Shown: piece by piece, positions 11,525 to 24,037 of the stretch
How positions within the stretch are numbered: the stretch's first letter is position 1
Layout of the letters: every line of letters starts with the position of its first letter
Assembly (NCBI GenBank): GCA_038496445.1
Contig: JALMLS010000304.1
Span: 62,001-126,000 of the forward strand
DNA: 64,000 bases
Source: Trichosphaerium sp. ATCC 40318
Lineage: Eukaryota > Discosea > Flabellinia > Trichosidae
Direction: 5' to 3'
Program-made: the position numbers and the translations under genes
Notes under the pieces: generated by a model
What the model saw: only the letters and a program-made list of their open reading frames with translations
The model's database searches: none
Told to the model about the DNA's origin: nothing

Positions 11525-13550
11525 TCATTTGTTTTTGCTGAAACGTGATACACGACCTTGTCGCGCAGTTTTCCTGATGTGAACTTTTGGTGTTTTAGTA
11601 GTTTCTTGGTTTATACTCCCAGTTATCTCAAGCTTTTCTCTCTATAAGAAAAGGTCATTTAGAGGTAAAAGCAAGTGATGGATACAAATAGAGGATGGGA
11701 TGAGACAAAGGGGTTCGTACATTAGATTCTTGTTGGTAAGCTACTAGCTCTTTGAAACAAGGACGTTTTGTTGGATCACCCTCCCAACAATTGGTTATTA
11801 TTTGTGAAAAAGATACCCAAGGCTTCTTAAGGAAACGTTCAGATAATTTAAGTCTCTGTCCGTTTGTTATTGTCTCAATTAACTAAACCATAAAGTCAAT
11901 ACAAAGTAGTAAAAAAAAACCAAGAAAAAACTTACTTGTTGATCGGTGAGGTTTTGCCATAGCAAAGGTTTAAGCGTAATAGCTTGGTACAACATAACAG
12001 CGAAAGAGTAAACATCACATTTTTTCCAAGCTTCATCGTTAAGTTCAAGCTTATTCATGATTTCTGGAGCTCTAGAGATAAGCAAGTTAAGAGAGCGAAT
12101 TCTTTTTTTTTTTCCTTTTCAAAAAAAAACGTACTGATACCATAAAATGTTTGTTTCATTGGTTATGACATGTGTTTCGTTTCCTACTGTTATTTGACTT
12201 GATGCTTTTTTACCAGAGGTTGTGCTTGATGTAGCGCCAGATTTATTGCAAATATCAACAATACCAACATCAGTTATTTTAACTCTGTTGTCAGCATAAA
12301 TCTACCAAGAAGGTAAGCCAATGTAATTAAGAAAAAGAATGGACTCTAAACCTACCATAATATTTGACGGTTTTAGGCTCTTGTGTGCCATGTTATATTC
12401 GTGATGAAGGTATGCCATGCCGTTTTCAACAAGGGACTAAGGATTATTAAGAAAACCGTTGATTTGACATAGAGTATTGTTAGTACCAGTATTGCAAGAT
12501 TAATCCTAATTTTATCAAGTCTTTTACCCTGCCTTCTCTTAGAAGCGAGATGCCACATCGTACCAAGGTCTTGTCCAGTAATACTAAACATTAAGTTATA
12601 TAAAAAGGTCGAACTGCGGTCACGTACTATTCAGTAACATAAAACAACTGCTTAGGTTTTAGCTTAAACTTAGCGAAACCAACAGTGTTTGCTATATTTT
12701 TGTGATGAACATCGAACCCGTCGAACCTAAGAAATGTCATGCAATTGACTAAGCACAAGGTACACGTGCGTTGGAGGTTCAGGTTTTGTATATTTTGGGA
12801 GTTCCTTGAAAGCACAACGTATACCTTTGACAGTTCCTCTCCAAACACTATTATTGTCAAAACGAAGTAGAAGTATTCTCTATTGAACTTTTCTTCATAC
12901 CTTCCAGTAACTCCAGATCCTAGTGCATTACCACGTGCGGTTGTATCGAATGATATCTTTATATCTTCTTCAGGAATGAAAGTCCTGTTCAAGAAGTTAA
13001 ACTCAATTAACGGGGCTCAGGCAAGACGTACTTTCGAAAGTTCCTTTCATCAGCCATTTTCCTAATTGATTCACCATCTTTGAAAAAATCAGTTAGCATC
13101 TACAAAAAACAACAATCACGTGTTCTTCTTGAGAACTAACTAAATCGTACTTTTAGCTATGCTATTTGCGATACCATCGCAAAATTTTTGTTGTTTTTCT
13201 TTAACCTTTTCAATAGCAAGACGTTTAGCTTCTTCAGGGTCAGCCTTTATGTATTTTATTAGCCTACAAGTTAGCTCTAAAAGAATCCAAAAAAAAGTAC
13301 CGAGGTGTCTGGTTTTTGCCCAGCTATCTGTCCTATTAGCTCTGTCATCTTATCAAAGTATTTACCATTCTGTTCCAGGCTTATTTGGACAATTTGAGCC
13401 TAAAACGTTAACGTTTCGTAACTTTGCTGACACTGTAACGTTTTTTCCTACCTGTTGGTCTATAAAGCTTTGCTGGATTTGTGCGTTACGTTCTTGGGCG
13501 TCTGCTATACCTTGAAACACCAGCGGTGCTATTTGAGCTACGTATTCCAT
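11525..13550 (-). CDS. Tyrosine-kinase-like pseudokinase with N-terminal helical region
   Basis: Start is ATG 13550-13548; stop TGA lies at 11527-11525. The N-terminal part is Gln-rich and helical. The kinase domain begins with the glycine loop LGSGVTGSVWRGTV and keeps the ATP-anchoring lysine (CAFKEL). It continues with NTVGFAKF and KQLFYVTE. The catalytic loop reads HKSLKPSN where an active kinase has HRDLKPSN, so the catalytic aspartate is replaced by serine. The magnesium-binding motif is DVG rather than DFG but keeps its aspartate. RAPEIMN, KCDVYSFAVMLYQ and the CWEGDPTKRP motif near the end are typical of TKL kinases. I infer a pseudokinase, probably a scaffold or nucleotide-sensing regulator. 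A short basic tail follows the kinase domain. Some intron borders, especially in the N-terminal half, are approximate. Confidence 0.8.
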
Positions 13551-13895
13551 TGTTTTTGAGAATTAATGATTTGTAGGAACCGCAGTACGTTAGTTCCTTC
13601 CCCAGGAACTAAGTGTTAAGTACGCTAAGCTGACGTTGTGCGAAAGCTTCCTTAGGCGATCTTGTATTAAGTTGGGTGTCAACGTCTTGTAATGTAAATA
13701 ATGGGGGAGCTCAACGATTGGCTAATTTTAATAGGTACCGTGGTAGTAATGTGAAAAGAAGTTAATCATTTCCATTAGTTGTAACTGCTATTGCCCTGTA
13801 TTATTTGAGGTTTGTAGAGCCGTTAATTGAAAACTAACTGTCAAATAGGGCTACTATTAATCCAAATATCTCGAAATGCGGTGAAATAGCACTAA
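13551..13895. promoter_or_regulatory. Divergent promoter region
   Basis: About 345 bases separate the start of the minus-strand pseudokinase from the probable start of the plus-strand FG-GAP gene, so both promoters should lie here. I recognise no specific element. Confidence 0.4.
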
Positions 13896-16600
13896 ATGGC
13901 ATCGAGGCGCGTGGATTTCGGTTAACAAGCATTAACAAGCAATATAGGGGAATATACATCCTGTTCTTCTCCCAAATACGAAGGGAAGCACGGAAATGGT
14001 TACAGTGACTAACGTTGATGGGTAAGGTAATAATTTGATCAACCTCTGATTTATGTCAGATACGTTGGCCTCGTGAGTTTCCGAGCTACCGCCAATAACT
14101 CTCTTGTGACAACGAAACATAAGATTAACCTTAACGCTGCGCGTCACTACGCCAGAGGGCAGCATCCTATCCATCTCAATGGTTTTGTAGACAAAAAGCG
14201 TTCTAAAGCCTTCCTTGTATGTGCTATAACATCTAGAGCGTAATCTCATAACAATTGTTGTAGATTATTGTCGACAACAAGCTAGATATGACTCTCATCG
14301 ACTCTGAAACGTTCAAGGTTGTCTGGCAGAGTACTATACCATTCACAAAGGTTATGCCAACCTTTGTTAACTCTTTATTCACTTCAAAACCGATGAGAGT
14401 CAACGAGAACGGAGCTATCATTATTGTTGTTACAGGGACACCCGAAGATTTGGATTCATACGATGAAGATCCAGATGAAGCTGTAGCTGTCTTTTCTTTC
14501 GATTTAGATACAGGGGCACTAAGGGTTTGTCATATTACTACATGAACATCGGGATTAACATGCTACTGTGTTTTAGTGGCATTACTTTGCTGCAGATTGG
14601 GAAAAAAGGCTAAACGATGAAGTTGTTGATGATCATCGTCTTGATCATATTGTATTTGGTAATGAGCATAGTAAAAAGGCTCATATTCTCGCGCAAGTAG
14701 ATCATAAACACAAGGATCCACAGGATTGGAGAAGCTTAAAAAAAAGCTTCTTGGATAGGTACGAGAATAGAAAATTTTCTTTTACTTGGAAGGAAATAAT
14801 GTTTTTTTTCTGTAGTCTTCCTCATCGTTGGGACGATCTAAGCGATACTTCAATGTCTCTTGTTAGGTACGTATTTAGTTACTTTAATTTTATTAGTGCT
14901 CGAGAGCGCTCAAGACTAACTTGTTAAAAAGATTGGAGGCTTCAAAGGTTGGTAGAAATAAGAATGAAGGTTCATGGAGTGCTGATAGTATTGGACTCAG
15001 AGAATCTCATCATTTAGTTTCACCAACAAAACCTGATAAAAAGATTGTTGAAAAGCCAAATGGAGTTATGATACGATGGCGTCATGGTCTCCAAGCACTA
15101 CATTTGTGGACTGGTACTGACCTTTGGAAAACATAATTTTGTGATTTTTAAATTTATTTTAGGACGTCCTATTGCTCATATTTCAGTGTCTCCATACCAG
15201 TTATTAATAGACATCAACAATGATCATGAGATAGAAGCAACATTTGTAGATATAGGAACAGAAAGTGGTACGTTGTGAAGAACAAACCTTCTACAGTTCT
15301 ATTCGTCCAAATCCAACTTTTTCTCACAACAGAAACGTCATTTATTCTTTCGACTATAAAACAGTTTTTCAACGCATGGATTTGAACTGTAAATCATTAG
15401 TTTGTAAATTCCGAAACGGAGTCTCATTATTATTTAGAATCACGTGATGATGACGGAGAAGAAGGTAACATCGTTTCCGTGGTTGTTGTTTTTTTTAAAG
15501 AGATTGTTAATACGATATTTAAGGTATCCATACGCCGTACCAGCTAGTGACAGTTTCACTAAACTCAAGAGTAATTTTACAATATGATATACCATTTCCT
15601 AGAGATGTTGGTCACGAGAATACCTTCGCTGAGGATAATCAGTACAGAGACGCTGTTACACCACTCTATGCAAAGTCAGCGTATGAAAAAGAACCCTCAA
15701 TCGCACTATCACGTTCTGACCAGCTTTTGTAAACTAGGCGTTCTAAATGGGGTGCTTATATTGTGTTCACTAATGATGGCATTGTCACTGCTATTGATCC
15801 AAAGTACGTTCATAACTTCTAAATTTTTTTGGTTGCTTGGTTGCTCTTTTTGCACAGGGATCATAAAAGGGATGCTTAAGGCGCTTAAGCCTCATTTAAA
15901 CTGTTGTTCTGGTTTGTAAAGTTTCTTTTAGAGGACATTTATCTTGGCAGGTTCAGACATCTTGTGAGTGGAATAGAGACGAAGGAGATGAAAGAGCACC
16001 TGCTTCTATGGCTACACATTCAACCCAAGTACATAAAGAATACTCGTAGTAGGTTGGAAAAACTAACGTATGTTTCCTAAAGGATTGGGTTGTACTTGTT
16101 GGAAGTGATAGTATATGTATTGTAGACTTTGTTTGGGGCTCCATTGTGTTACAAGAGCCTCTAGTGAATTCTGGAGAAGCTTATGATGCATTGACATTAT
16201 TAACTTTCGGTGATGTTAATGGTGACACTGTAGATGATATTATTATCACAAAGGGCAACAGGTAAGCAGTACATCTTTGTGGTTTTTGTTAACAACTTTT
16301 TGAACTTTTTTTTGACTTTTTATTTGTTCTTTTGACGGTTCCTTTAGCATCACAGTATTCTCTGTAATGGGCCAAACAATATATAAAAACCGTGTTGAAT
16401 TGATTGTACAGGCATTAGCAATATTGGTGCGTGTTGCGTTAAGCAACAAATCATTTTCTTTGCAAGCAACTTTCAGGCGATCAACTTTTGTCTATTTTCC
16501 CACCTTTCTTGTTCTCACTATTTGCTTGTTTTAGATACTTACGTTATTATGCGTTATAGTTGTTTATAAATTACTCGTGCCAAATAGTAAGCGTGAATAA
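13896..16600 (+). CDS. FG-GAP-repeat membrane protein, similar to a plant At3g51050-type family
   Basis: The exons line up along the whole length of a plant FG-GAP membrane protein family: KAFLIIVDNKLDMTLID, DTGALRWHYFAADWE, SLPHRWDDLSDT, GLQALHLWTGRPIAHIS, DINNDHEIEATF, GAYIVFTNDGIVTAIDP, WQVQTSCEWN and GDVNGDTVDDIIITKGN. The last is a calcium-binding FG-GAP-like turn. A hydrophobic helix (LIVQALAILILTLLCVIVVYKLL) near the end gives one C-terminal membrane anchor with a short basic tail; stop is at 16598-16600. I infer a secretory-pathway or surface propeller protein. The start (ATG 13896) is tentative, because the first exon would be very short. Around 15,730 and 15,870-15,960 in-frame stops must be removed by splicing; the second needs a GC donor or is a genuine break. 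Confidence 0.75.
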
Positions 16601-16777
16601 ATACACTGTAATATGAAAAAGTCTACAATACTGCAAAAGCAATTTTTAGTTGAAAAAAAGTTCACTTTGAGCCACGTGATACGTTTCTATTTCGTTTTTT
16701 TGCGTAGTTTATCTTGAGCAAGGACGCAATGATTTGATTTATTAATACAAATGTTGTAGTGTACATTAATGCTTGTT

Positions 16778-19700
16778 TTATTCAAGTGCATCAGACTTGA
16801 TACTAAAAGTACAATTGGCACATACATTATGAAAAGAAGTACCAAAAGAACAAAAAGGTTCATATTCTACACCCATGTCCTTAGCCTTTTGTTTTGCAGT
16901 TTCCTCCCTCTCTCTTAGTTTTTTGAGTACTTTTTTGTACGTCCATTTTGGTCCATAAGGCATAAAGACATCATCATAACCTATAGAAGAAAAAATTAAG
17001 AAAAAAACCCAACAAAGATTGACTTGTGTTTGTACCTCCTTTGTCCCCTGATGACTTATCTCCTGTTTTTCTAGGTGTACCGATATCACCCTGGTTATAT
17101 TTAAAATGTAGAAAAATAGACCTCGCTAAAGAGCTAAGGTTATGGACAGCTTTGTATGAAGACACCATATCAGTTTGTTGCTTAGAATTTAGAAGTTTGG
17201 TTTTATCAAAGAGCAATGATCCAAATCCTTGGTTCACAATTAGATGAGATGCGATGGAATGAATCTCTGTAGTTACCTCTTTTACTATACTTATAGATCC
17301 TTTTATCTGTGGTAGAGGCTTTCTTCCCGACGTAATAAGTTACATCCAAAAAGTTCATTCTTGTGTTGAAAGCACGTAAAGCCCTTCATTATTTTAACCA
17401 GTTAGTCACCGTTTTAGATCACGTGCTACATACCTATTTGATACAAAAACAGATTCGCCATCATAAACAGCACATACACAATCAAGATCGTAAAATCGGA
17501 CTATGTCAGCTACAAAACAAAGGTCAACAAAAGCTGTTTCTTGTTGGCAAAAAATCTAATTTTTCTGAAAGTTACCTGGCGTTTTGTAGTTTCGTAGAAT
17601 GACTTGTACACATCTATGTGGGTATCTACACACATATCAGTATATGACAACATATTGGTGACGTACCCAAGGTAGAAAGAAACAGCAAATTTAGTGTGAA
17701 CTATCAGCATTTTACCATAGTTGTATTGCAGCTAGAATTTTAACAAGTCAAAAAAAAGGAACCAAACTTTAACGGGAGTACTCACAATGTCATGAATGCT
17801 ATTTAAAATATCGAAAGCAGTATCATCTGAGACACCAACAATATATAGATCAATATCTGAGTTTCCATAGTTACTCTTAATACTTAAGAACGCATTAGAT
17901 GTCATTGAAGAAGAATTACAGTGGGTTTTTTTGTGGAGCAATTGAGAAGTTTTTGAGTTGACACGTGATAAAAAAAAAAGCAAGTTTGCTATAGGAAGTC
18001 AAACGTTGTTTTATGATTGCTTTCCGGGACGGTTTATGAATGAGATTGCCCTCAAAACAAAGGAATGTTGGTAGTACTTACTCGTTAAATTCTTCAACAG
18101 GTGATGGTCTCATTAAACATGCTGATACTGAACCACCAGCAACATACACGTGATCCATTTCTAAGAACTTATCTACTAGACCATTTGTGAATTCTTCAAA
18201 ATTATTTCTAAACGTTGTAATGCTTTGAACAATAGAAGGTTCGCCTAGATCTCGAGTAAGCTTTTTTGGATACTTTCAGTTTTATCTTACCTTCCTCCCT
18301 CTCCTTCAAGTCACCTAACGCATTATCGGTAGGAAGTATAAGTACAGGGAGTAGCTTCTCATCAGATGAGAGCTCACGGAACTTGAACTTTTGATTGTCA
18401 TCAAACACGTTGATGAGTGTTTCTGTAAGAATAGACGTATCAGTGATAAATATTTATAACATAAAACTTAATAGCTTTTTTTTTACGCACTCTCGCGCCA
18501 TCTATTGTTCTCGATAGATGCATTAAGAACAGATTGCGTAATTAAGTCCTTAGTATTGTCTTGCCATAAGTATCCTTCATCTCGAATAGATAAAAGGTAA
18601 TCATAAGGTAACTTTGAAAGAACAAGAGATACAAGTTCTGACGATGTGATCTAGACAAAAACTCCGATAAGTTGCTATTCGCTGCTGTGTTTCGAGTTCA
18701 TTTAAACCAAGAAAGTACTAATTCTCTTGGATTTGGATCGAGAAAGCGCTGTTGCCTAGCCTAAAAGATAAAAATGTTTACCTCCATTAGATGATCAATG
18801 AAATCAGGTATTGATGATTTTGGTTCACGTGATATCTTCCTAGCAAGTTCAATAGCAAACTCAGCATTCTTTTCAGGATCATCATCTAGAACATCAACAA
18901 CATTAAAGTGTCCACATTTTCTGCCTGTTCGTATAGCTTCCATGATACGTTTTCTATGACCTTCAAAAAAAATTCAGTCACACAAATAGTTATAACACGT
19001 GATGGAGGACACTCTATTCATTACCTAATATAGACACCCCTAGATCCTTTCGCAGGTCCTTTTCAGTAATTGACGGCATAATAGATCCATAAACTTGATG
19101 TTCAATAAACTTTGAAGCGTATTGTTCAAACCCTAACTTAACGAGCCAACCTCTAACTTCCTTAAACAAGTGTAAGTTCACTGACTTGTCTTTTAAAAAG
19201 ACTATGACGTACCGAGCTCTTCTGAGGTAATGCATTATCCACAGCGATACGAGCACGCTTTGCTGGTCTGCCACTTTTGCTAACACGTGTAGCAAGAGAT
19301 TTGTATGGCACAAAAAAGTTATCTTTGCTAACAGTCTTTTTCTTCGGGTTTTGTTTACGCCAAGTTTCTGTTGGAGACGAAGTGTATGGGTACTTACGTT
19401 TCAGCTTGTGAACTTTAAATTTTGGTTTTGAGGGTGCACTGTTGTTGTTGAGTTTTGAAAACCAATCTTTGATAGAAGGACTATCAAACTCTAAGGTATA
19501 AGGAGCATGTTTTGTGTTAATGCTCTTTTGGCCGCGGAATTCGTTGACAATTGCATTCTTAACAGTTATCTCATCGCCAATAGATATAGGAGGGTCAGTT
19601 GCATCTGCATACCTATGAATGATTAAGTGAGTGGAGACTAATGACTGAGGAGATTGTACCATAATGTGAATTTAACGGAGTCGTTGTTTGAGTCAGAAAG

Positions 19701-21279
19701 GCGAAAGTCACGCTTTGGAAGAGGATTACCAGTTGAAGGAGCCATAATAACTTGAACATGACCAACACTTATCACTCTCGCTTTAAAACCTTTCCGTTAA
19801 AGAACAAACAAATCAAAATAATAAGTAAAAAAGGGAGAATAAAATGAGAATCAAAAGGATACTGACAAGACTATTGTGAGGTAACTTGAGAATCTCACTG
19901 AATGTCTGCATTGTGTACTGAGGTTTAGGAAATTGGTTTTGTTTATAAAATTCTTCTTCAAATAAAGAGTTGTGTCTCAGATGAAGCTCATAATCATGCT
20001 CGCTCAGTTGAACATATTTTTTATGATAGCATTTTACAAGGCAATTAGATACCTCATATACCTAAAATCAAACCTCGTTACACTTAAACAGGGAGTATTA
20101 TAAGCAATTACCTTTCCTCTATTAACAATCTTAAAGAACTTTTCAGCAACATCATTGTAAGCAACACAACGTATTCCATCTCTCTACCGAAAAAAAGTTA
20201 AAATAAAATTAAAACCACGTGGAGTTACGTTGGCGTCCATGAGCTCAAAATAAAACCAACAACCAGGCTTCTTGTGCTTCTTATCAACATCCCATCTATA
20301 AAGCTCTGATTTATAAATAACCCTAGCAGATACAACCCAAGAAGAAATATAAGGATTCAAACTCTTAATCGGAAAAAATTCTTCCGCTATGCTGGTATCG
20401 CTAGAGCTCATCTCATTAGAACTAGACAGCCAAGCGCTCTTAGCCTTCGGATTTTGTTTTTCTTCCTTCTCTTGATGTTCTTTTCTAGTATTTTGGCTTG
20501 ATGAACTGCCAAGGAAAAGAGGTTGAGAACCCATATCAAAAACACTAGGTCCTTCTTGTGACATTTCTTCATCAATTTCAACTTCATATTCTTCTTCAAC
20601 TTCTTCTTCGGCTTGCGCAATCAAGAAATCTTCGTCCATCATTGCGTCACTAGATCCTTGCTGAAGTAAAAGTAAGTGAGGAACGAGTTTGTGATGTTGT
20701 TGACATACACTGGAGAGCATCTTTTTTCTATCTTCTTCAGGTATTGGTATGTCTTGGTTGTCAGCGAAGTAAAAATCTTTTACAGGTACTTGTAAAAAAT
20801 CTGTTGAAGATGAAGCGATAGATATCTTTAAAGGTTTCTGTGAAGCACTTTTCTCCTCTTCTTCTTGTTCTTCATCTTTAGCTTGTTTATTATCAACTGT
20901 ATCAATAATATCATAGTCTTCCATAGCCTCATCCTCAGATTGGTATCCTTTAGCAAGTGTGAAGCAGTCTTCATCGAAACCACCTTAAAACAGCAACTGT
21001 CAAAAAAATTGAGAATCAAAAGATTGCTTTACCTGACTCCAATTCTTGGTCTACTCTGTAGCCATTGTTTGAGTCTGACAACGGATCTGATCCACTCAAT
21101 TTCTCCTCTGTAGAAGGTAATTTAATCTGAAAATCAGATAATGAAACGTTAGTCTCTTCAACAGGATCAACAATCATCTCATCCTTAACTACAAATAGTT
21201 TGTTAGAGATTTCTTCTTGGGATAGAAAAATAAAGTGTATTACTGTGACAAGAAGGTTCATCCACCATATCTTCGACAT
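16778..21279 (-). CDS. RPA70-type OB folds + SAM + nucleotidyltransferase-like domain (probably the C-terminal half of the PARP protein)
   Basis: Read from 21,279 down, the order is as follows. First comes a Ser/Glu/Asp-rich acidic linker (about 20,450-21,180). Then come two OB folds like DNA-binding domains A and B of replication protein A large subunit: IKSLNPYISSWVVSARV, IRCVAYNDVAEKFFKIV, KVYEVSNCLVK, HDYELHL, ARVISVGHVQVI, PLPKRDFRLSDSNNDSVKFTLW. A basic patch follows, then a SAM domain (EVRGWLVKLGFEQYASKFIE...DLGVSILGHRKRIMEAI), then a region holding AGGSVSACLM and NSDIDLYIVG. The last two resemble the GG...DxD signature of nucleotidyltransferases. Beyond it, VQVILRNYKTP, DLDCVCAVYDGESVFV and YKYSKRG match a domain I associate with PARP/WGR and ankyrin proteins. 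Stop is at 16780-16778. Splice joints between all these parts keep frame. The RPA C-terminal zinc-ribbon domain is absent. The only ATG at the left end (21,279) lies inside the last PARP exon, so an independent start is unlikely. Confidence 0.75.
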
Positions 21280-24037
21280 GATCCAAGTAATTATATGTAA
21301 ACTCGATTAGGTATCTCAATCTAAGGGCGAAACAGTAAGATACAACAAAGAGCCTTGCTTAAACCAAGCTACCTCTGTTGATTTTTATTGTATACTGCAT
21401 ATTCATCCTCAGAAAACGCAGATTTAATATAATCTGTTGACTTTACACCCTTCGCGCTATGGTAGTTTACAGGCGTATTAGACATACCATACTGAGCGGT
21501 AAAGTAATCCTAAAAACAAAAGAGTTAAGTAAATTGAAACAGGATTGAAGCATTCACCTTAATTTTGCCGAGAGCGACATCAGCCAAAGCCATAAAGTAA
21601 CTTCCATCTCTTGTACCAGAACAATAATTCCCTGCAGTAGTAGCTTTAGGTGCGAAGTATATACCAAGACCCAAAGATCCCTGTCAAAACCGTGAGGAAA
21701 AAGTACCACTAAAAATGTACGTACTTGATCTGTTCTTTGAGCTCCAATTGCTGTTGCATCACATGGTTTCAGCATACCACGTGATAATAAGCCAACCCAA
21801 TTTTCTAACAGAAACCAACATATTAAGCATGGACAAACGGACTAACATAAGCGATAGTACGTACCTACTTTACTTCCATGAAAAAGCAAATTAACATTAA
21901 AAATATCATTCGTAAAGTTTTTATAATCAGCTTCTCTTTTTATTTCAAAAATATTTAGCACTTCCAAAATGCCGTCATCATTTTCTTTAACTTTTGATAA
22001 AACTCTTTCATAATCAGGTGAATCCTATGAAGAAAAAGAAATGAGACTCTTGAAAACAAAAGAAAACAAAACAAGTACTTTGTTAAGCAACTTTATCTCG
22101 CAATTTAGGGCTCTGTATTTTGCCTCAGCTTCTAGTTCTTGAGTTGCATGTGCCCTAGGATTCATATCCATGCGTTGGCTCAACTAAAACAGTAGTTAAT
22201 ATTATTAAAGAGAATTCTTCGCTACCTTGATTAAGTCATTCATTACTTGGATAAGTTCTTGCTTCTCTTCCAACATTTGTGCGTTTCGGATTACGGCTGC
22301 ATCAACTTGAGCTTTTTCCTTTCCTATTCTATGAGGAATTACTGTATAAAAATCACTGGATAGCTTCTCTAGTTCAACTTCAGCTCCAGCTTGAAGAATG
22401 TGCGACTAATTCCAGCAAATGAGCAACAAAAAAGTTAACAGAAACTGAACTGTTACCTTGAGCACATCGCTAATTTGAGCTAGAACTTCTTCTCCTGATT
22501 TTAATTGAACATCTGTCAATACACCCAAAGGTGTTACAATTCCTGAAAAGATGTGAGCACCTATGAGACCAACAAGTTTCAAAAAAAGGTTATAAAACAA
22601 AAACATAAACATGCCTTGTGGTGTAATTTTTGCTCTAACTTTTGATACCATCAACTGAGTTGCCTCATCATACCTTTTTATAGAATAAATATCACTCAGA
22701 CGTTAAGATGTAACGCACAATTTTTCCACAAGTTCTTGAACCTCTGTGCGAAAAAAAAGATCAGTATTAACATAGGTTAATGAAGTATTACCTGGCGCCA
22801 AGTTCAATTCTTCAATCTCCTCCGGATCTTCGTAATCATCGCGCTTACGTTTGTTGGAAAATCCTAACTCTCCTCCAAGAATGTCCGTATGAGCTCCCTT
22901 ATTTTGCTCTTAGCACATTTGATTGTAAAAAAAAAACAAACTAGAACGCTTACTGCTTTAGAGCCAACATTGGATCGCTTTAATCCCACTATTCTATAAC
23001 CCTTCTTAGTACTGAGTTTATCCTGTAGGATGAGATCGAAAATGATCTACTAGATAGTTAAATGAACCGGTTGCAGGGTTTTTTTTTGTTTGTCTTTTTA
23101 TTACCTCGGCTTGTTTCTCGCTCTTTACGTATCGACAGTGCTTCGTCCCGAACTCACCATCTTCTGTAATGTCATCCGTGCATCCAAAATGTGTAAATAC
23201 GCGCCAGTAAGTTCTCATCAATTCTGTAGCTTTATGTATCTCCATAAAATAATATTTGTTTAAACCCTTCTGCAAGTTGGTACACTAAAAAAAAAGACAA
23301 AGTAAGCTTCATCGTTGCAAATTTTTTTTCGGTGCGCACGTGCATAGCCACGTTTTTAGTGATTATGTAGTCTTTTGGAAAATAAGGTGCAATGTCTTCT
23401 CCCCATAGATAAATACGCGTTAAACCAAAGTGAGCTGGCCTGTTTGATAAATTTTCGTCTATGCCTAATTTATCCAAACGTTATTTCCAGGAACACTCAA
23501 AACTATGTCTTACGCTCTTGATCACTTGTATCTGTACTATTGGGTTGTTGTTGATTTGTTTCTTTCGGCGTGGCCCGATTTACGCTGTAATCCATTGTCA
23601 TAGCGGCAAAGTAAGGTTTTTCAACACCTTTAACCAGAAAGTCCTCTTCTGAGAGTTTTTGCTGAAATAATTAGTTTGTAACGTGACATTTCAGTAGAAC
23701 GCACTCTGTGTATACAACAGTGGTATAGCCACTCTATGTTGACTAATTTGGCGCCATGTTTTTTTGCTCTGACAACTTTTGAAGAATTATTTATCACTTC
23801 AGTCTCTGTAGTTACCAAATGTGTTACCTAACGCATGTGAGAGGCGTCTACAAATGTAATTTTGGTCTATAAATTGTTCTGAAGATAAAACGTTACAAAC
23901 TCATCTAGGCGTACCTGACGCGTTACCAACGCATTATATTGGCCTCCGAACAGCCGAACAATATCTTTCTGCTGCAACAGTGTGGATTTGTCAAAAATGC
24001 CCGCTGTAGCGATGCAAACATCGCTAAGACAATTCAT
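21203..24037 (-). CDS. PARP1-like poly(ADP-ribose) polymerase (BRCT-WGR-PRD-catalytic)
   Basis: This enzyme transfers ADP-ribose from NAD+ onto proteins at DNA breaks in the nucleus. From ATG 24037-24035 the chain starts directly in a BRCT domain (IATAGIFDKSTLLQQKDIVRLFGG...NIEWLYHCCIH). A WGR domain follows (GLNKYYFMEIHKATELMRTY WRVFTHFG...GTKHCRYVKSEKQAE). Next is the helical regulatory domain (GVLTDVQLKSGEEVLAQISD; DFYTVIPHRIGKEK), then the catalytic domain. The catalytic H-Y-E residues are all present, in LLFHGSK, LGLGIYFAP and SEDEYAVYN, so polymer formation should be possible. The N-terminal zinc fingers of human PARP1 are missing. After LRYLIEFTYNY the frame either runs to a TAA at 21205-21203 or is spliced into the RPA-like region. 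I think the splice is more likely; see the findings. Confidence 0.88.
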
